Source of the DNA: a virus | Strand: one strand, 5' to 3' | Length of the DNA stretch: 64,000 bases | IMG/VR virus record: IMGVR_UViG_3300032236_001503 | Span: 62,001-126,000 of that record | Part shown: positions 8,867-18,151 of the stretch, piece by piece | Layout of the letters: every line of letters begins with the position of its first letter | Numbering within the stretch: position 1 is the stretch's first letter | Notes under the pieces: generated by a model | Seen by the model: only the letters and a program-made list of their open reading frames with translations | Database searches by the model: none | What the model was told of the DNA's origin: nothing | Made by a program: the position numbers and the translations under genes

Positions 8867-9816
8867 AAATAGGTTTTTATCTACCTCATTTAGATATACA
8901 AGGAACAGGTGTTAGTTGCTTTGATTATGCATACTATAATGAAAAAATTCTTGGAAATAAATCTTATTTTTTCTGCGTCAAGAATCATCAAGGTACACAT
9001 CCTCTAGCAGAAAAAAAGTTTAAAGATAATTTAGATGTAATTGAAATAGAAAACGAATCAGACATGTTATCTTTGGATAAACATTGTAAAGATTTAGGAT
9101 TAGATGCTCTTTATATCCAAAAATTAGGTAAAAAATACGAAGGTGGTTATGTAGAAAGCACACCAATGCTTATTCATTGCGTAGGAGCCTATAATGAGCC
9201 ACATGGTAAGGTTTATTCATATGTCAGCGAATGGTTAAGTTCACATTGTTCCAATAACAGAATACCATTTGTTCCATACATGGTTCATCTACCAGAAACG
9301 GATGAAAACCTAAGAAAAGAACTTGGAATCCCATCTGATGCGATTGTTTTTGGTAGAACTGGTGGACCTTACTCATGGAATATACCATTTGTTAATGATG
9401 TGATTAAAAAAATATTAGATGAGAAAAAAAATGTGTATTTTTTATTTGCTAACACAAATCATTTTATAAATCATGATCGTGTAATATTTCATGAACCATT
9501 TGCTGATTTAATTTATAAAAGAAAATTTATAAATACGTGTGATGCGTTTTTACACGCAAGAAGTGAAGGTGAATCATTCGGTGCATCCGTAGCCGAATTC
9601 TCTATTTGTAATAAACCAATAATAACTTTTTCAAATTCACCAGAAAGAAATCATATTTTAACATTAAAGGAAAAAGGAATATATTATAATGATTTTATTT
9701 CATTATATAACATATTAAATGAATTTACACCACAAACAGATATTGAATGGAACGCATATCAAGCATTTACCCCAGAAAAAGTAATGGAAAAATTTAAAAA
9801 TGTCTTTTTAAGTTGA
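8863..9816 (+). CDS. GT4-like glycosyltransferase
   Basis: 317 residues. GFYLPHLDIQGTGVSCFDYA resembles the start of GT-B enzymes. FLHARSEGESFGASVAEFSICNKPIITF in the C-terminal half matches the GT4 donor-site block, with the E-x7-E spacing loosely kept. I chose ATG 8863 in an ATGA overlap; a TTG at 8854 is less likely. Last gene of the sugar island; a new promoter follows. Confidence 0.65.
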   Translation: MKIGFYLPHLDIQGTGVSCFDYAYYNEKILGNKSYFFCVKNHQGTHPLAEKKFKDNLDVIEIENESDMLSLDKHCKDLGLDALYIQKLGKKYEGGYVESTPMLIHCVGAYNEPHGKVYSYVSEWLSSHCSNNRIPFVPYMVHLPETDENLRKELGIPSDAIVFGRTGGPYSWNIPFVNDVIKKILDEKKNVYFLFANTNHFINHDRVIFHEPFADLIYKRKFINTCDAFLHARSEGESFGASVAEFSICNKPIITFSNSPERNHILTLKEKGIYYNDFISLYNILNEFTPQTDIEWNAYQAFTPEKVMEKFKNVFLS

Positions 9817-9840
9817 TTAAATTATTTTTCAGTGTATACT
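9813..9840 (+). promoter_or_regulatory. Early (sigma70-type) promoter for gp46-like gene
   Basis: TTGATT, 16 bases, TATACT. The -10 box ends 11 bases before ATG 9852, so the transcript would carry a leader of only a few bases. Seen by eye; no start site mapped. Confidence 0.55.
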
Positions 9841-9851
9841 TCTTTAAGTAA

Positions 9852-11648
9852 ATGAAAAAAGTTCAGTTTAATTCTGTAAAAATACAAAATTTTCTTTCTA
9901 TTGGAAAAGATCCAATAGTAATCGAATTCCAAAAAGGGATAAATCTTATTACTGGTGAGAATAAAGATAAGGGTGGCAAGAATGGAATTGGTAAAAGTTC
10001 TATATTAGAGTCAATTTATTGGTGTTTATTTGGAAATACCATTCGTGATCTCAAAAAGGATAAGATTATACACAATCTTAGTAAAAAGGATTGTAAGGTT
10101 ACTCTAGATATTTCGGTAGAAACTACGTCAGGTATAAAGAATTACTTGATAATTCGTTCAATTGAACCCACAAAAATATCTATTATTTGTGATGGTGAAG
10201 ATGTAACGCATTCTACTATGCCAGAAAACGATTCTTTTATTAAAGAAATTATCGGAGCTTCAGAAGAAGTCTTTCAGAATGCGGTCATAATGTCTGCAAA
10301 CAATACTTTGCCTTTCATGGCGCAGAAAAAAATCGATAAAAGAAAATTTATCGAAGGAATTCTTAATTTAAACATTTTTAGTGAAATGTTATTAAAGGCG
10401 AGAAGTGATTACAATGATCTAAAGAAGGAAAATGATCTCTTAAGTAATACATTCATTAATTTACAAAGAAATTTAACTACCTTTGAAGATCAAAAAGCTA
10501 ATGCTGAAACAAAAAAGCAAGAAAAGATCGACGCATTTAAAAATCGCATTAAAGAAAACGAAAAAACCATAGAAGATTTAAAGAATAATAATCTTCCTTT
10601 ACTTATTGATGTCAATAAAGAGATAAAAGAATTAGAAGATAAATGTAATACATTAAAAAATGGCGTAAAATCATTTAATAAAACAAAATCAGAACTTATA
10701 ACAAAGAGTTCAAATATATCTGCTGAAATAAGACAACTAGAAAAAGAAAAACAAAATATCATTAATAAGGGAAATACTTGCCCAACATGCAATAGAGAGT
10801 ATTGTGAGGACGATATTAAAGCAGTTCAAGAGAAATTAAAAGATATTGACTCTCAACTAATAGTTCTTGCTAACGAATCCTTTACTATTAACTCCGAAAA
10901 GATTGTTTGGGATGATAAAATCGAAGAAGTAGAAGAAGGAATTGAAAAAATCAATAAAAAAATCAGAAGTTTAGATCAAATTAAATCTGATATAAAACTT
11001 AATGATCAAAAAATTTCTAATTGCGAAGGAAATATTATAGATTGCTTAAAATGGATTGAAGAAACTAAGAAAGATGATCCATCAATTGATTCAAATATTG
11101 AAAAAACCCAAAAAGAAATTGAAAAAACCGAAAAAGAGTTGACCGATATTAAAAAAGATATGGCAATTCTTGATACTGTGAAATTTATTGTTTCGGAAGA
11201 AGGTGTTAAGACTTATATCGTTAAGAAAATGCTTACACTTCTTAACAATAAAATTAATTTTTATCTCCAAGCACTTGATACACCTTGTAAATGTGAATTT
11301 AATGAGTTGTTTGAAGAAACTATTATCAATGAAACAGGCAAAGAGTGTTCATATTTTAATTTTAGTGGTGGAGAAAGAAAAAGAATTGATACAGCAATCC
11401 TATTTATGTTTCAAGATTTATTGAGAATTCAAACCGGAACGTCATATTCTCTCAATATCTATGATGAAATGATCGATTCTGCATTAGATCAGAAGGGAAC
11501 TGATAAGATTCTTGAGTTACTTAAAGAAAAGGTTACGAAATATGATGAATCTGTCTACATTGTTAGTCATAAATCTTCCGATATGGCAAATATCGATAAC
11601 GTAATTCTTCTAGAAAAGGAAGATGGTGTAACTAAAATTGTTAGTTGA
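9852..11648 (+). CDS. 46: Recombination endonuclease subunit, Rad50/SbcC-like (T4 gp46)
   Basis: 598 residues, close to T4 gp46 (about 560). Walker A GGKNGIGKSS lies at about 41-50. Long coiled-coil arms flank a zinc hook NTCPTCNREYC near residue 310. The ABC signature FSGGERKRID (about 503-512) and Walker B LNIYDEMIDSA (about 535) are near the C-terminus. With gp47 nuclease this family resects DNA ends for recombination-dependent replication. No gp47 gene is visible in this window, although in T4 the two lie together. Has its own promoter after the sugar island. Confidence 0.92.
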   Translation: MKKVQFNSVKIQNFLSIGKDPIVIEFQKGINLITGENKDKGGKNGIGKSSILESIYWCLFGNTIRDLKKDKIIHNLSKKDCKVTLDISVETTSGIKNYLIIRSIEPTKISIICDGEDVTHSTMPENDSFIKEIIGASEEVFQNAVIMSANNTLPFMAQKKIDKRKFIEGILNLNIFSEMLLKARSDYNDLKKENDLLSNTFINLQRNLTTFEDQKANAETKKQEKIDAFKNRIKENEKTIEDLKNNNLPLLIDVNKEIKELEDKCNTLKNGVKSFNKTKSELITKSSNISAEIRQLEKEKQNIINKGNTCPTCNREYCEDDIKAVQEKLKDIDSQLIVLANESFTINSEKIVWDDKIEEVEEGIEKINKKIRSLDQIKSDIKLNDQKISNCEGNIIDCLKWIEETKKDDPSIDSNIEKTQKEIEKTEKELTDIKKDMAILDTVKFIVSEEGVKTYIVKKMLTLLNNKINFYLQALDTPCKCEFNELFEETIINETGKECSYFNFSGGERKRIDTAILFMFQDLLRIQTGTSYSLNIYDEMIDSALDQKGTDKILELLKEKVTKYDESVYIVSHKSSDMANIDNVILLEKEDGVTKIVS

Positions 11649-11677
11649 TAAACAAATACAAACTTATAAATTTCAAT

Positions 11678-12988
11678 ATGGCACTTAAACTTAAAGAACA
11701 ACCAAAACCAGTTTCAAATGGAAACATTACCTTTGAATATTCCCCTTTATATGCAGGAATACCCAATCCACCTGCTGGATTGCCAGTTGGTATGCCCGTT
11801 TATTCCCATGTTTCGTTAAAACCGATTAATATTCCTGCTCCACCACCACTTGAAATGCCAGAAAGCTCACTTCCAAGAGCATTAAATTATTATGCTGATT
11901 ACGGTGGTTGTGGTTTTTGGAGAATGATATGGCCCGAATTCATGCTAAATCAATACCAGAAGGCTTGTATATCTGGATTGACTTGCATGGTTATGGATGT
12001 TCGCTTTTATCAAGGAATAAAGGCAATTAGAATGCAAAGACAGGCAACACCAATTCAAAGAGACTTTATTAAAGAGCTTAGAAAGGCAAGTAAGCAATTT
12101 GATTTTAGATTAATCTATGAAGTTGATGATATCGTATTCAAAGATGATATCCCAGATTACAATCGCTGCAAAGATGCATTCTGTGATCAATCAATTATCG
12201 ATAGTATTTTAGAAATTATGGGTATGATGGATGAAATTACCGTTACATGTCCATTCATGAAGGAATATTATCAAAATAAAACCGGAAATAAGAATATTAC
12301 CGTTATTCCAAACTATGCACCGAAGTTTTGGCTTGATAGATTCTACGATAAACAAAAAATTGAAAGATTATACGATGAAAACAAGAAAAGACCTCGTATT
12401 CTTTATTCTGGATCAGGTACACATATTGACGTTCTCAACAGAACGGGTCTTAAAGACGATTTCCATCACGTTGTTGATGCAATTATTAAAGCTCGTAAGA
12501 AATTTAAGTTTGTTTGGAAGGGTTGTTTCCCATTAGCAGTAAAACCATACATTGATAATGGCGAAATGGAATTCCTTGATTGGTCTCCTCTTCCAAATTA
12601 CCCACAAGGTCTTGTTGACGCTAATTGTAATGCTGTTTTTGCGCCATTAGTTGATAATATATTCAACAAGTCAAAGAGTAACATCAAAATGATTGAAGCT
12701 GGTGGTCTTGGACTACCGGGTGCGTATCAGGATATGTGTACATATGCTGAAGCAGAGCAAAAATTCAAGAATGGTGATGATTTAATCAATCAATTAGAAT
12801 ATATCACCTCTGATTTTGATCGTTATATGGATCTTTCGGGTAAAGCTAGAGAGTTTACGGAAGGATTATGGCTTGAAGATCATATGGATGAGTACGAAGC
12901 ACTCTATTTCACTGATTTTGGTTCAAAAGAGAGAAAAGAAAAGGCTCCAAGACTCATAGAACTCAATCCCGACCAAGATATTTCTTGA
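11678..12988 (+). CDS. GT-B type glycosyltransferase embedded in replication block
   Basis: 436 residues. A proline-rich N-terminus (IPAPPPLEMPESSLPRA) is followed by an N-terminal Rossmann half (FRLIYEVDDIVF). The C-terminal half has VIPNYAPKFW, RPRILYSGSGTHIDV, FKFVWKGCFP and KMIEAGGLGLPGAY, the pattern of GT4-like enzymes. ATG 11678 is preferred over an in-frame TTG at 11645 that would overlap gp46. It may glycosylate a phage product, but the target cannot be read from the sequence. Confidence 0.65.
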   Translation: MALKLKEQPKPVSNGNITFEYSPLYAGIPNPPAGLPVGMPVYSHVSLKPINIPAPPPLEMPESSLPRALNYYADYGGCGFWRMIWPEFMLNQYQKACISGLTCMVMDVRFYQGIKAIRMQRQATPIQRDFIKELRKASKQFDFRLIYEVDDIVFKDDIPDYNRCKDAFCDQSIIDSILEIMGMMDEITVTCPFMKEYYQNKTGNKNITVIPNYAPKFWLDRFYDKQKIERLYDENKKRPRILYSGSGTHIDVLNRTGLKDDFHHVVDAIIKARKKFKFVWKGCFPLAVKPYIDNGEMEFLDWSPLPNYPQGLVDANCNAVFAPLVDNIFNKSKSNIKMIEAGGLGLPGAYQDMCTYAEAEQKFKNGDDLINQLEYITSDFDRYMDLSGKAREFTEGLWLEDHMDEYEALYFTDFGSKERKEKAPRLIELNPDQDIS

Positions 12989-13013
12989 TTTATGCAACCA
13001 TATGGTGCATAAT
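12985..13013 (+). promoter_or_regulatory. Early promoter for DNA polymerase gene
   Basis: TTGATT, 17 bases, CATAAT; the -10 box ends 6 bases before ATG 13020, which predicts a leaderless mRNA. The -35 box overlaps the stop codon of the upstream gene. Confidence 0.6.
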
Positions 13014-13019
13014 TGAGTA

Positions 13020-15647
13020 ATGGCTTATAGAAATGTCTATTATGACAACAATAATGAGGTAATTCACCTCTTTACTTGGGATAAAGACGGCAATAGGACG
13101 AAAGTTCTATGCTCATATGAGCCATATCTATATCTAGAATCGCAAAATGGTTGCGATGGCAAGTCAATTTTTAATTCTACCCTTAAAAAGGTTAAATTTA
13201 ATAACCAAAGAGCTAGAAATAAGTTCGTACAAGAGACTCCGATTACGAGATTGTTCTATAATCTTGGAACTGATCAACAATTTCTTCTTGATAACTTTAA
13301 AAATGACGTAGATAAAGAAGATTATGGTAAACAACCATTAAAAATCTTCTATATTGATATTGAGACTTATTCTGATGGCACAGGCTTCTCAAAGGCATCG
13401 GATGCCGATGATCCAATTAACCTTATTACGATTTACGACTCATTAAGTGAAATGTTTTATACTTTTGGCTGTAAAACATACGCAACTTTAGAAAAAAACG
13501 TAAGATATATCAAATGTACATCAGAAAGAGATCTTCTTACTCAATTTATTAAGTTTTGGAAGAAAGATTACCCTGATATTGTTACCGGATGGAACATCGA
13601 TGGCTATGATATTCCCTATATCATCAATAGAATTTCAAAAATATGGGATAATGAAGATAAACCAAAGGAATTATCACCTGTTGGTAGAATTCAGTTTAGA
13701 GAAAACGTAGCAGTTAATAAATTAGGTCAACAAATTGATCGTTGGTATATTCACGGCATCAGTATTTTGGATTATATGGAAGTTTATAAGACTTTCGCAC
13801 AAGGAAATCGTGAAAATTATAGTTTAAACTATATTGGTGAATATGAATTAGGCGAAGGAAAGGTTGCAGTTGGTAGTTATTCCCTTTCTCGTCTGGCTGA
13901 TGAGGATTGGATGAAGTTTGTTGACTACAACATTCAGGACGTTCGCATATTGGTTAAGCTTGAGGAGACTTTGAAGTATTTAAAGCTAATTCGCAACCTT
14001 TCTTATAGGGGGTTTGTTCCATTCACAAAGGCACTGGCAAAGGTTTCGGTCATTACTGGTGCAGTTGCGCACCAAGCATTAAAGGATGGATATATAATCC
14101 CAACATTTACTGATGAAAGAGAGAAGAAAAAGTTTGCTGGTGGTTATGTTTATGAGCCTAAACCGGGTCTTTACGAAGATCTAGTCACATATGACGCAAA
14201 TAGTCTATATCCCAATACAATTATCACATTAAATATTTCACCAGAGACCAAAATCGGTAAAATATTGTCATTTGAAGACAATAAATTTCAAGTTTTACTC
14301 ACAAATCAAAAAACAGTTTCCTTTACAAAGGAAAACTTTAAAAAGTTTATTGATGAACAACAGCTTTCTATCACGAAGGCAAACATTCTTTACTCGCAGA
14401 AAGCAAAAGGAGTTGTTCCAAAGTTAATTGATAAACTTTACAAAGAAAGAATTGCAGCAAAGACAAAAATGTTAGAGGCAGAAAAGAAATTAGTTAAAAC
14501 TACCGATGAGAATCAGAAAAAGGTATTGGAAGAAGAGGTGGTAGATAACTACACACTTCAGAACGTGTATAAAACTTTGCTCAACTCCATTTATGGTGTC
14601 TTTTCCAACATCTACTCGCCACTTTTTGATATTGAACATGCCGAAAGCGTCACACTAACTGGTCAAGCAGTTGTAAAAACTGGTGCAAAGATCGTTCACG
14701 AATATGCAGTTGGTAAGGGATTTGATGGAAACCTGCATGATATATGCGTTTACTCTGATACCGATAGCGTATACTTCAGTTTTAGTAAATTATTTGCTAA
14801 GAATGGTATCACTTTGTCCAATAAAGATGGTGAAATTACTCCAGAAGCTAATCAATTGATTAAAGATATCGGTGCGGATCTCAATACTAAAATTAATGAA
14901 TGGGCAAAGGCTGAATTAAAAACTATTGACCCAAGATATTTCTTTAAAAGAGAGAAAATTTGTGATGTTGCCTTGCTTCAGGCTAAGAAATATTACATTC
15001 TTCACATCTTGGATAGCGAAGGTGTTCCAACCAATGAATTCTTATATAAGGGAATTGAAATTGCTACATCGAAAATATCAAAGGAGATTAAACAAATGTT
15101 AAAAAATGTTGTTGAGTCTGCAATTCTCTCAAAGGATAGAAATAAAGCTGGTCAATTATTTCAAGATAGTTACGAAGAGTTTTGTAAACTCCCCGTTGAC
15201 GCAATTGCAACAAGAAAAAAGGTAAACAATTATAAAAAATATGAAGGAATGATTCAGGAAAGCGGTGAAGTTGGTAAAGGAACACCGGGTCATACCAAAG
15301 CAGCTATTCATTTTAATACACTTCTTGAGAAATTAAATTTAACTAACAAGTATCATACAATTCAAACTGGAACAACTATCAAAGTTTTTTATTGTAAGAA
15401 AAACAAATATAATTATGATGTTCTTGCGTTCGGTGATGAATTTCCTCAAGAGATCCAAGAATATATCAAACCAGATTATAAGATGATGTTTGAAAAGAAT
15501 GTTATGCCAGTTGTAACAAGAATTTTTGAAATCATTGGGTGGCCCACACCAGCAATCGGTTGCCAAGAACATACTGATCTTATTGATTTATTCTCCCAAG
15601 ACATAAATGATTTTTTATATGAAGACGAAACTAATATCGATAACTAA
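13020..15647 (+). CDS. 43: DNA polymerase, family B (T4 gp43-like)
   Basis: 875 residues, close to T4 gp43 (898). The 3'-5' exonuclease has FYIDIETYSDG near 110 (Exo I) and a D-I-E pair. Polymerase motif A is YDANSLYPN (about 391-399), motif B TLLNSIYGVFSN (about 518) and motif C VYSDTDSVYF (about 577-586). It replicates the phage chromosome with the gp45 clamp and gp32 encoded downstream. No intein or intron is apparent; the motifs are uninterrupted. The C-terminus overlaps thyX. Confidence 0.96.
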   Translation: MAYRNVYYDNNNEVIHLFTWDKDGNRTKVLCSYEPYLYLESQNGCDGKSIFNSTLKKVKFNNQRARNKFVQETPITRLFYNLGTDQQFLLDNFKNDVDKEDYGKQPLKIFYIDIETYSDGTGFSKASDADDPINLITIYDSLSEMFYTFGCKTYATLEKNVRYIKCTSERDLLTQFIKFWKKDYPDIVTGWNIDGYDIPYIINRISKIWDNEDKPKELSPVGRIQFRENVAVNKLGQQIDRWYIHGISILDYMEVYKTFAQGNRENYSLNYIGEYELGEGKVAVGSYSLSRLADEDWMKFVDYNIQDVRILVKLEETLKYLKLIRNLSYRGFVPFTKALAKVSVITGAVAHQALKDGYIIPTFTDEREKKKFAGGYVYEPKPGLYEDLVTYDANSLYPNTIITLNISPETKIGKILSFEDNKFQVLLTNQKTVSFTKENFKKFIDEQQLSITKANILYSQKAKGVVPKLIDKLYKERIAAKTKMLEAEKKLVKTTDENQKKVLEEEVVDNYTLQNVYKTLLNSIYGVFSNIYSPLFDIEHAESVTLTGQAVVKTGAKIVHEYAVGKGFDGNLHDICVYSDTDSVYFSFSKLFAKNGITLSNKDGEITPEANQLIKDIGADLNTKINEWAKAELKTIDPRYFFKREKICDVALLQAKKYYILHILDSEGVPTNEFLYKGIEIATSKISKEIKQMLKNVVESAILSKDRNKAGQLFQDSYEEFCKLPVDAIATRKKVNNYKKYEGMIQESGEVGKGTPGHTKAAIHFNTLLEKLNLTNKYHTIQTGTTIKVFYCKKNKYNYDVLAFGDEFPQEIQEYIKPDYKMMFEKNVMPVVTRIFEIIGWPTPAIGCQEHTDLIDLFSQDINDFLYEDETNIDN

Positions 15648-16260
15648 ACCAGAAGTTGAAGGATTAACAACCGCAGAAGAATTAATTTCTTATTGTGCAA
15701 GAGTTTCAAATCCATCTAATCAGATGAATACTGAAACAGCACCAAGACTTCTTGCTTATTTAATTAAGCATAAGCACTGGAGTCCTTTTGAAATGGCAAG
15801 TATGACCGTAGAAATCAAAACTTCTCGTGCAATTGCTGCACAAATCCTTCGTCATCGTAGTTTTTCTTTTCAAGAATTTTCTCAAAGATATGCATCAGTT
15901 ATCGGTACTGAAAGAATTGAATGGAGAAAACAAGGTAAGACTAATAGACAAGTTGGTGATGAAGTTATAAAACTTCCGATTAAATTAGAAGATGATTTTC
16001 AATGGATTCAAGATAAATGTGAAGATCTTTATCATGATTTAATTAAAGAAGGAATTGCAAAAGAATGCGCTAGGATGGTTCTCCCTCTCAATACTTCAAC
16101 TACAATCTATATGAGTGGAACTATTCGTAGTTGGATTCACTACATTGATATTAGAGCAAAGGAAGACACTCAAAAAGAGCATCGTGAGATTGCATTAGAG
16201 ATTAAAGAAATATTCAAAAATAATTTTCCTAATACAGCAGAAGCATTAGATTGGAAATAA
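15619..16260 (+). CDS. thyX: Flavin-dependent thymidylate synthase ThyX
   Basis: 213 residues. The ThyX signature RHRSFSFQEFSQR (RHRxxSxxxxSxR) is at about 78-90. SYCARVSNP and KHKHWSPFEMASMTVEI are further conserved blocks. It makes dTMP from dUMP using methylenetetrahydrofolate and FADH2, feeding replication. ATG 15619 (MKTKLISIT) is preferred; ATG 15607 adds four residues. It overlaps the polymerase gene by 29 bases. Confidence 0.95.
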   Translation: MKTKLISITKPEVEGLTTAEELISYCARVSNPSNQMNTETAPRLLAYLIKHKHWSPFEMASMTVEIKTSRAIAAQILRHRSFSFQEFSQRYASVIGTERIEWRKQGKTNRQVGDEVIKLPIKLEDDFQWIQDKCEDLYHDLIKEGIAKECARMVLPLNTSTTIYMSGTIRSWIHYIDIRAKEDTQKEHREIALEIKEIFKNNFPNTAEALDWK

Positions 16261-16274
16261 TTTTATTTTGTCTA

Positions 16275-16302
16275 TTGATTTTGTTATAAAGTGTGTTAAA
16301 TT
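16275..16302 (+). promoter_or_regulatory. Early promoter (weak) for 130-residue protein gene
   Basis: TTGATT, 16 bases, TAAATT; the -10 box ends 6 bases before ATG 16309. The -10 match is only moderate, but the spacing repeats that of the other early promoters in the window. Confidence 0.4.
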
Positions 16303-16308
16303 TATTAT

Positions 16309-16701
16309 ATGTCAAATACAACAACGCCAACATTAACCGTAATATTAGATTCAGTCGGACGCACTATTCTCGGTGAGTCAGCTACATCAACTGATGCAGC
16401 TAAGATTGCTATCAAAAACCCAGTGGTTCTTCATGTTATCCCTGCTGATAATCAGGGTAAGATGTCAGTTCAGCTTCTTCCAATTTTCTTCAGAGAATTT
16501 CTCGGAGATAAGACCGGAGACGTTACCGTAACTTACGATACCGCTCGTGTTAGTACAACCGACATAGATGCTCTTGATTTCAGACTTCAGGCTCAATATG
16601 CTCAGATGTTTAACAAGGGTAATAGTTTTGTAACACCAGCATCACAGCCAACTAATGGCGGTGGTTCGAATCAGAGTGTAATTAATTTATTTGACGAGTA
16701 A
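16309..16701 (+). CDS. Conserved hypothetical protein between thyX and uvsX
   Basis: 130 residues, not recognised. A strand-rich N-terminal half (TLTVILDSVGRTILGE, NPVVLHVIPADNQG, MSVQLLPIFFREFL) loosely recalls small Sm-like beta barrels; this is only an impression. The C-terminus is a disordered N/G/S stretch ending in a hydrophobic-acidic tail, SVINLFDE. Codons are richer in C-ending forms than in neighbouring genes, suggesting high expression. It has its own promoter and a strong terminator, so it is a single-gene unit. Confidence 0.75.
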   Translation: MSNTTTPTLTVILDSVGRTILGESATSTDAAKIAIKNPVVLHVIPADNQGKMSVQLLPIFFREFLGDKTGDVTVTYDTARVSTTDIDALDFRLQAQYAQMFNKGNSFVTPASQPTNGGGSNQSVINLFDE

Positions 16702-16724
16702 ACTGCGATAAAAAATAACTCGCT

Positions 16725-16762
16725 AAAAATCCCAGATTGTCTTTGACTTTCTGGGATTTTTT
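16725..16762 (+). terminator. Rho-independent terminator upstream of uvsX
   Basis: A 12-bp stem of AAAAATCCCAGA pairing with TCTGGGATTTTT around a 13-base loop, ending in a T run. It ends the 16309-16701 unit. The -35 box of the uvsX promoter lies inside the loop. Confidence 0.85.
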
Positions 16763-16770
16763 GTTATTAT
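16743..16770 (+). promoter_or_regulatory. Early promoter for uvsX, nested in terminator
   Basis: TTGACT in the loop of the preceding terminator, 16 bases (the 3' stem arm), TATTAT; the -10 box ends 7 bases before ATG 16778. Confidence 0.55.
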
Positions 16771-16777
16771 ATATTAT

Positions 16778-17878
16778 ATGGCTAAAAAGAAAAACGACGA
16801 AGTAGAACAAATTAAAAATGGAAATATTGAAGATGCTTTTCAAGTGCTATCGGATCTTAATCCAGAGGCAGCATTCCTTGATGATGGTAGTCTTTCGAGT
16901 GTGAATGAATGGATTGATACTGGATCTCTTGCACTTAATGCAATTATATCTGGTTCACTTTATGGTGGAGTCCCAATGGGAAGACTTACTGGATTTGTTG
17001 GTCCTGAATCTTGCGGTAAAACTTTGATGGTAAACAAAATCATGGCAAATGCTCAAAAGAAAGGTATGCATATCGCATATTTTGATACGGAAGGTGCATT
17101 AGATGAGAACACAGCAAAGAGACTTGGTTGCGATACTTCAAAAATTAAACATATCCCAAGTGAAGTTACTGAAAATTGTAGAAATCAAATTGTAAAGTTT
17201 CTTGATACCGTTGTTGAAAAGGGTCTTCAAGGAAAAGTTCTTCTTGCTATTGATTCTCTTGGTAACTTAATTACTGCACAGGAAAAAAAGAAGATTGAAG
17301 AAGGATCAGATACTCCAGATATGGGAAATAGAGCAAAGGCTCTTAAATCTATGATGAGAGCTATCACTCACTCCGCTGCAAAAGCTAATTGCCCTGTCAT
17401 TTTTACTAATCATATTTATGATGATCCATCTCAGCTTCATCCATCAGCAATCAAGAAGCAAGCAGGTGGTTCTGGACCCCTCTATATGGCTTCTGTAATT
17501 GTTCAAATGGCTAAAAAGGCAGAAAGAGCAGAGGATAGTAAGAACAAAGATTCAAATACCGAAACAACTCTTTTGTCAAAGGGTATTAATGGCTTAACAC
17601 TGAGAGCATTAACGACAAAAAATCGTTTTGTTACACCATTTCTTGAGATTGAGATGTATCTCAATTTTAGAACAGGTCTTAATAAATATTCTGGTCTTGT
17701 TGAAATGGCAGAAGGTTATGGTGTCATTGAGAAAAATGGTCATCGTTACGTTTTTAATGGAGAAAATCTCGGATTCTTTAAAGAATGGAAAGATAATGAA
17801 GAAGTATGGGCTAAGATCCTTCCTGTTCTTGAAGAGAAGCTACAAGTAGGTCTTGCATTCAAGAATGAATGCGCATAA
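16778..17878 (+). CDS. uvsX: Recombinase UvsX (RecA family)
   Basis: 366 residues, near T4 UvsX (about 390). Walker A GPESCGKT is at 75-82, Walker B VLLAIDSLGNL near 165, and KKQAGGSGPLYMASVIVQM covers the L2/ATPase region. Like RecA, the family drives strand invasion for recombination-dependent replication and repair. Own promoter; no Shine-Dalgarno sequence before ATG. Confidence 0.94.
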   Translation: MAKKKNDEVEQIKNGNIEDAFQVLSDLNPEAAFLDDGSLSSVNEWIDTGSLALNAIISGSLYGGVPMGRLTGFVGPESCGKTLMVNKIMANAQKKGMHIAYFDTEGALDENTAKRLGCDTSKIKHIPSEVTENCRNQIVKFLDTVVEKGLQGKVLLAIDSLGNLITAQEKKKIEEGSDTPDMGNRAKALKSMMRAITHSAAKANCPVIFTNHIYDDPSQLHPSAIKKQAGGSGPLYMASVIVQMAKKAERAEDSKNKDSNTETTLLSKGINGLTLRALTTKNRFVTPFLEIEMYLNFRTGLNKYSGLVEMAEGYGVIEKNGHRYVFNGENLGFFKEWKDNEEVWAKILPVLEEKLQVGLAFKNECA

Positions 17879-17888
17879 ATAAACATAT

Positions 17889-18140
17889 ATGACAACATTA
17901 TTTCAAATTTTAAGTGGCAAAGAAGAAGATCTTTTGTCTTATTTTAAAGAAAAATATAATTTGGTAGAAAGGGAAGTAAAAGAAATTGCTACCATGATAG
18001 AAAAATCGGAAAAAGCTAACGAAATATCCGATCCACATGCAGTACCAAATGCATTTCAAAATAAACCAGCAACCGATACTAATAAAGTTAGTAAAGGTAT
18101 TGGTAATCTTTTTGGTGGTACTAGTTGGGGTAAAAATTAA
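17889..18140 (+). CDS. Small hypothetical protein between uvsX and gp41
   Basis: 83 residues, not recognised. A helical N-terminal half (LLSYFKEKYNLVEREVKEIATMIEK) is followed by a polar linker and a Gly-rich C-terminus (IGNLFGGTSWGKN). It lies 10 bases after uvsX and just before the helicase promoter, so it is probably co-transcribed with uvsX. Confidence 0.7.
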   Translation: MTTLFQILSGKEEDLLSYFKEKYNLVEREVKEIATMIEKSEKANEISDPHAVPNAFQNKPATDTNKVSKGIGNLFGGTSWGKN

Positions 18141-18151
18141 TGATTTATAGG

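Noticed and set aside
10490-10792. Minus-strand open frame inside gp46
   Set aside because: Opposite the coiled-coil region; Phe/Leu/Ser-rich composition is the usual shadow of Lys/Glu-rich coding sequence.
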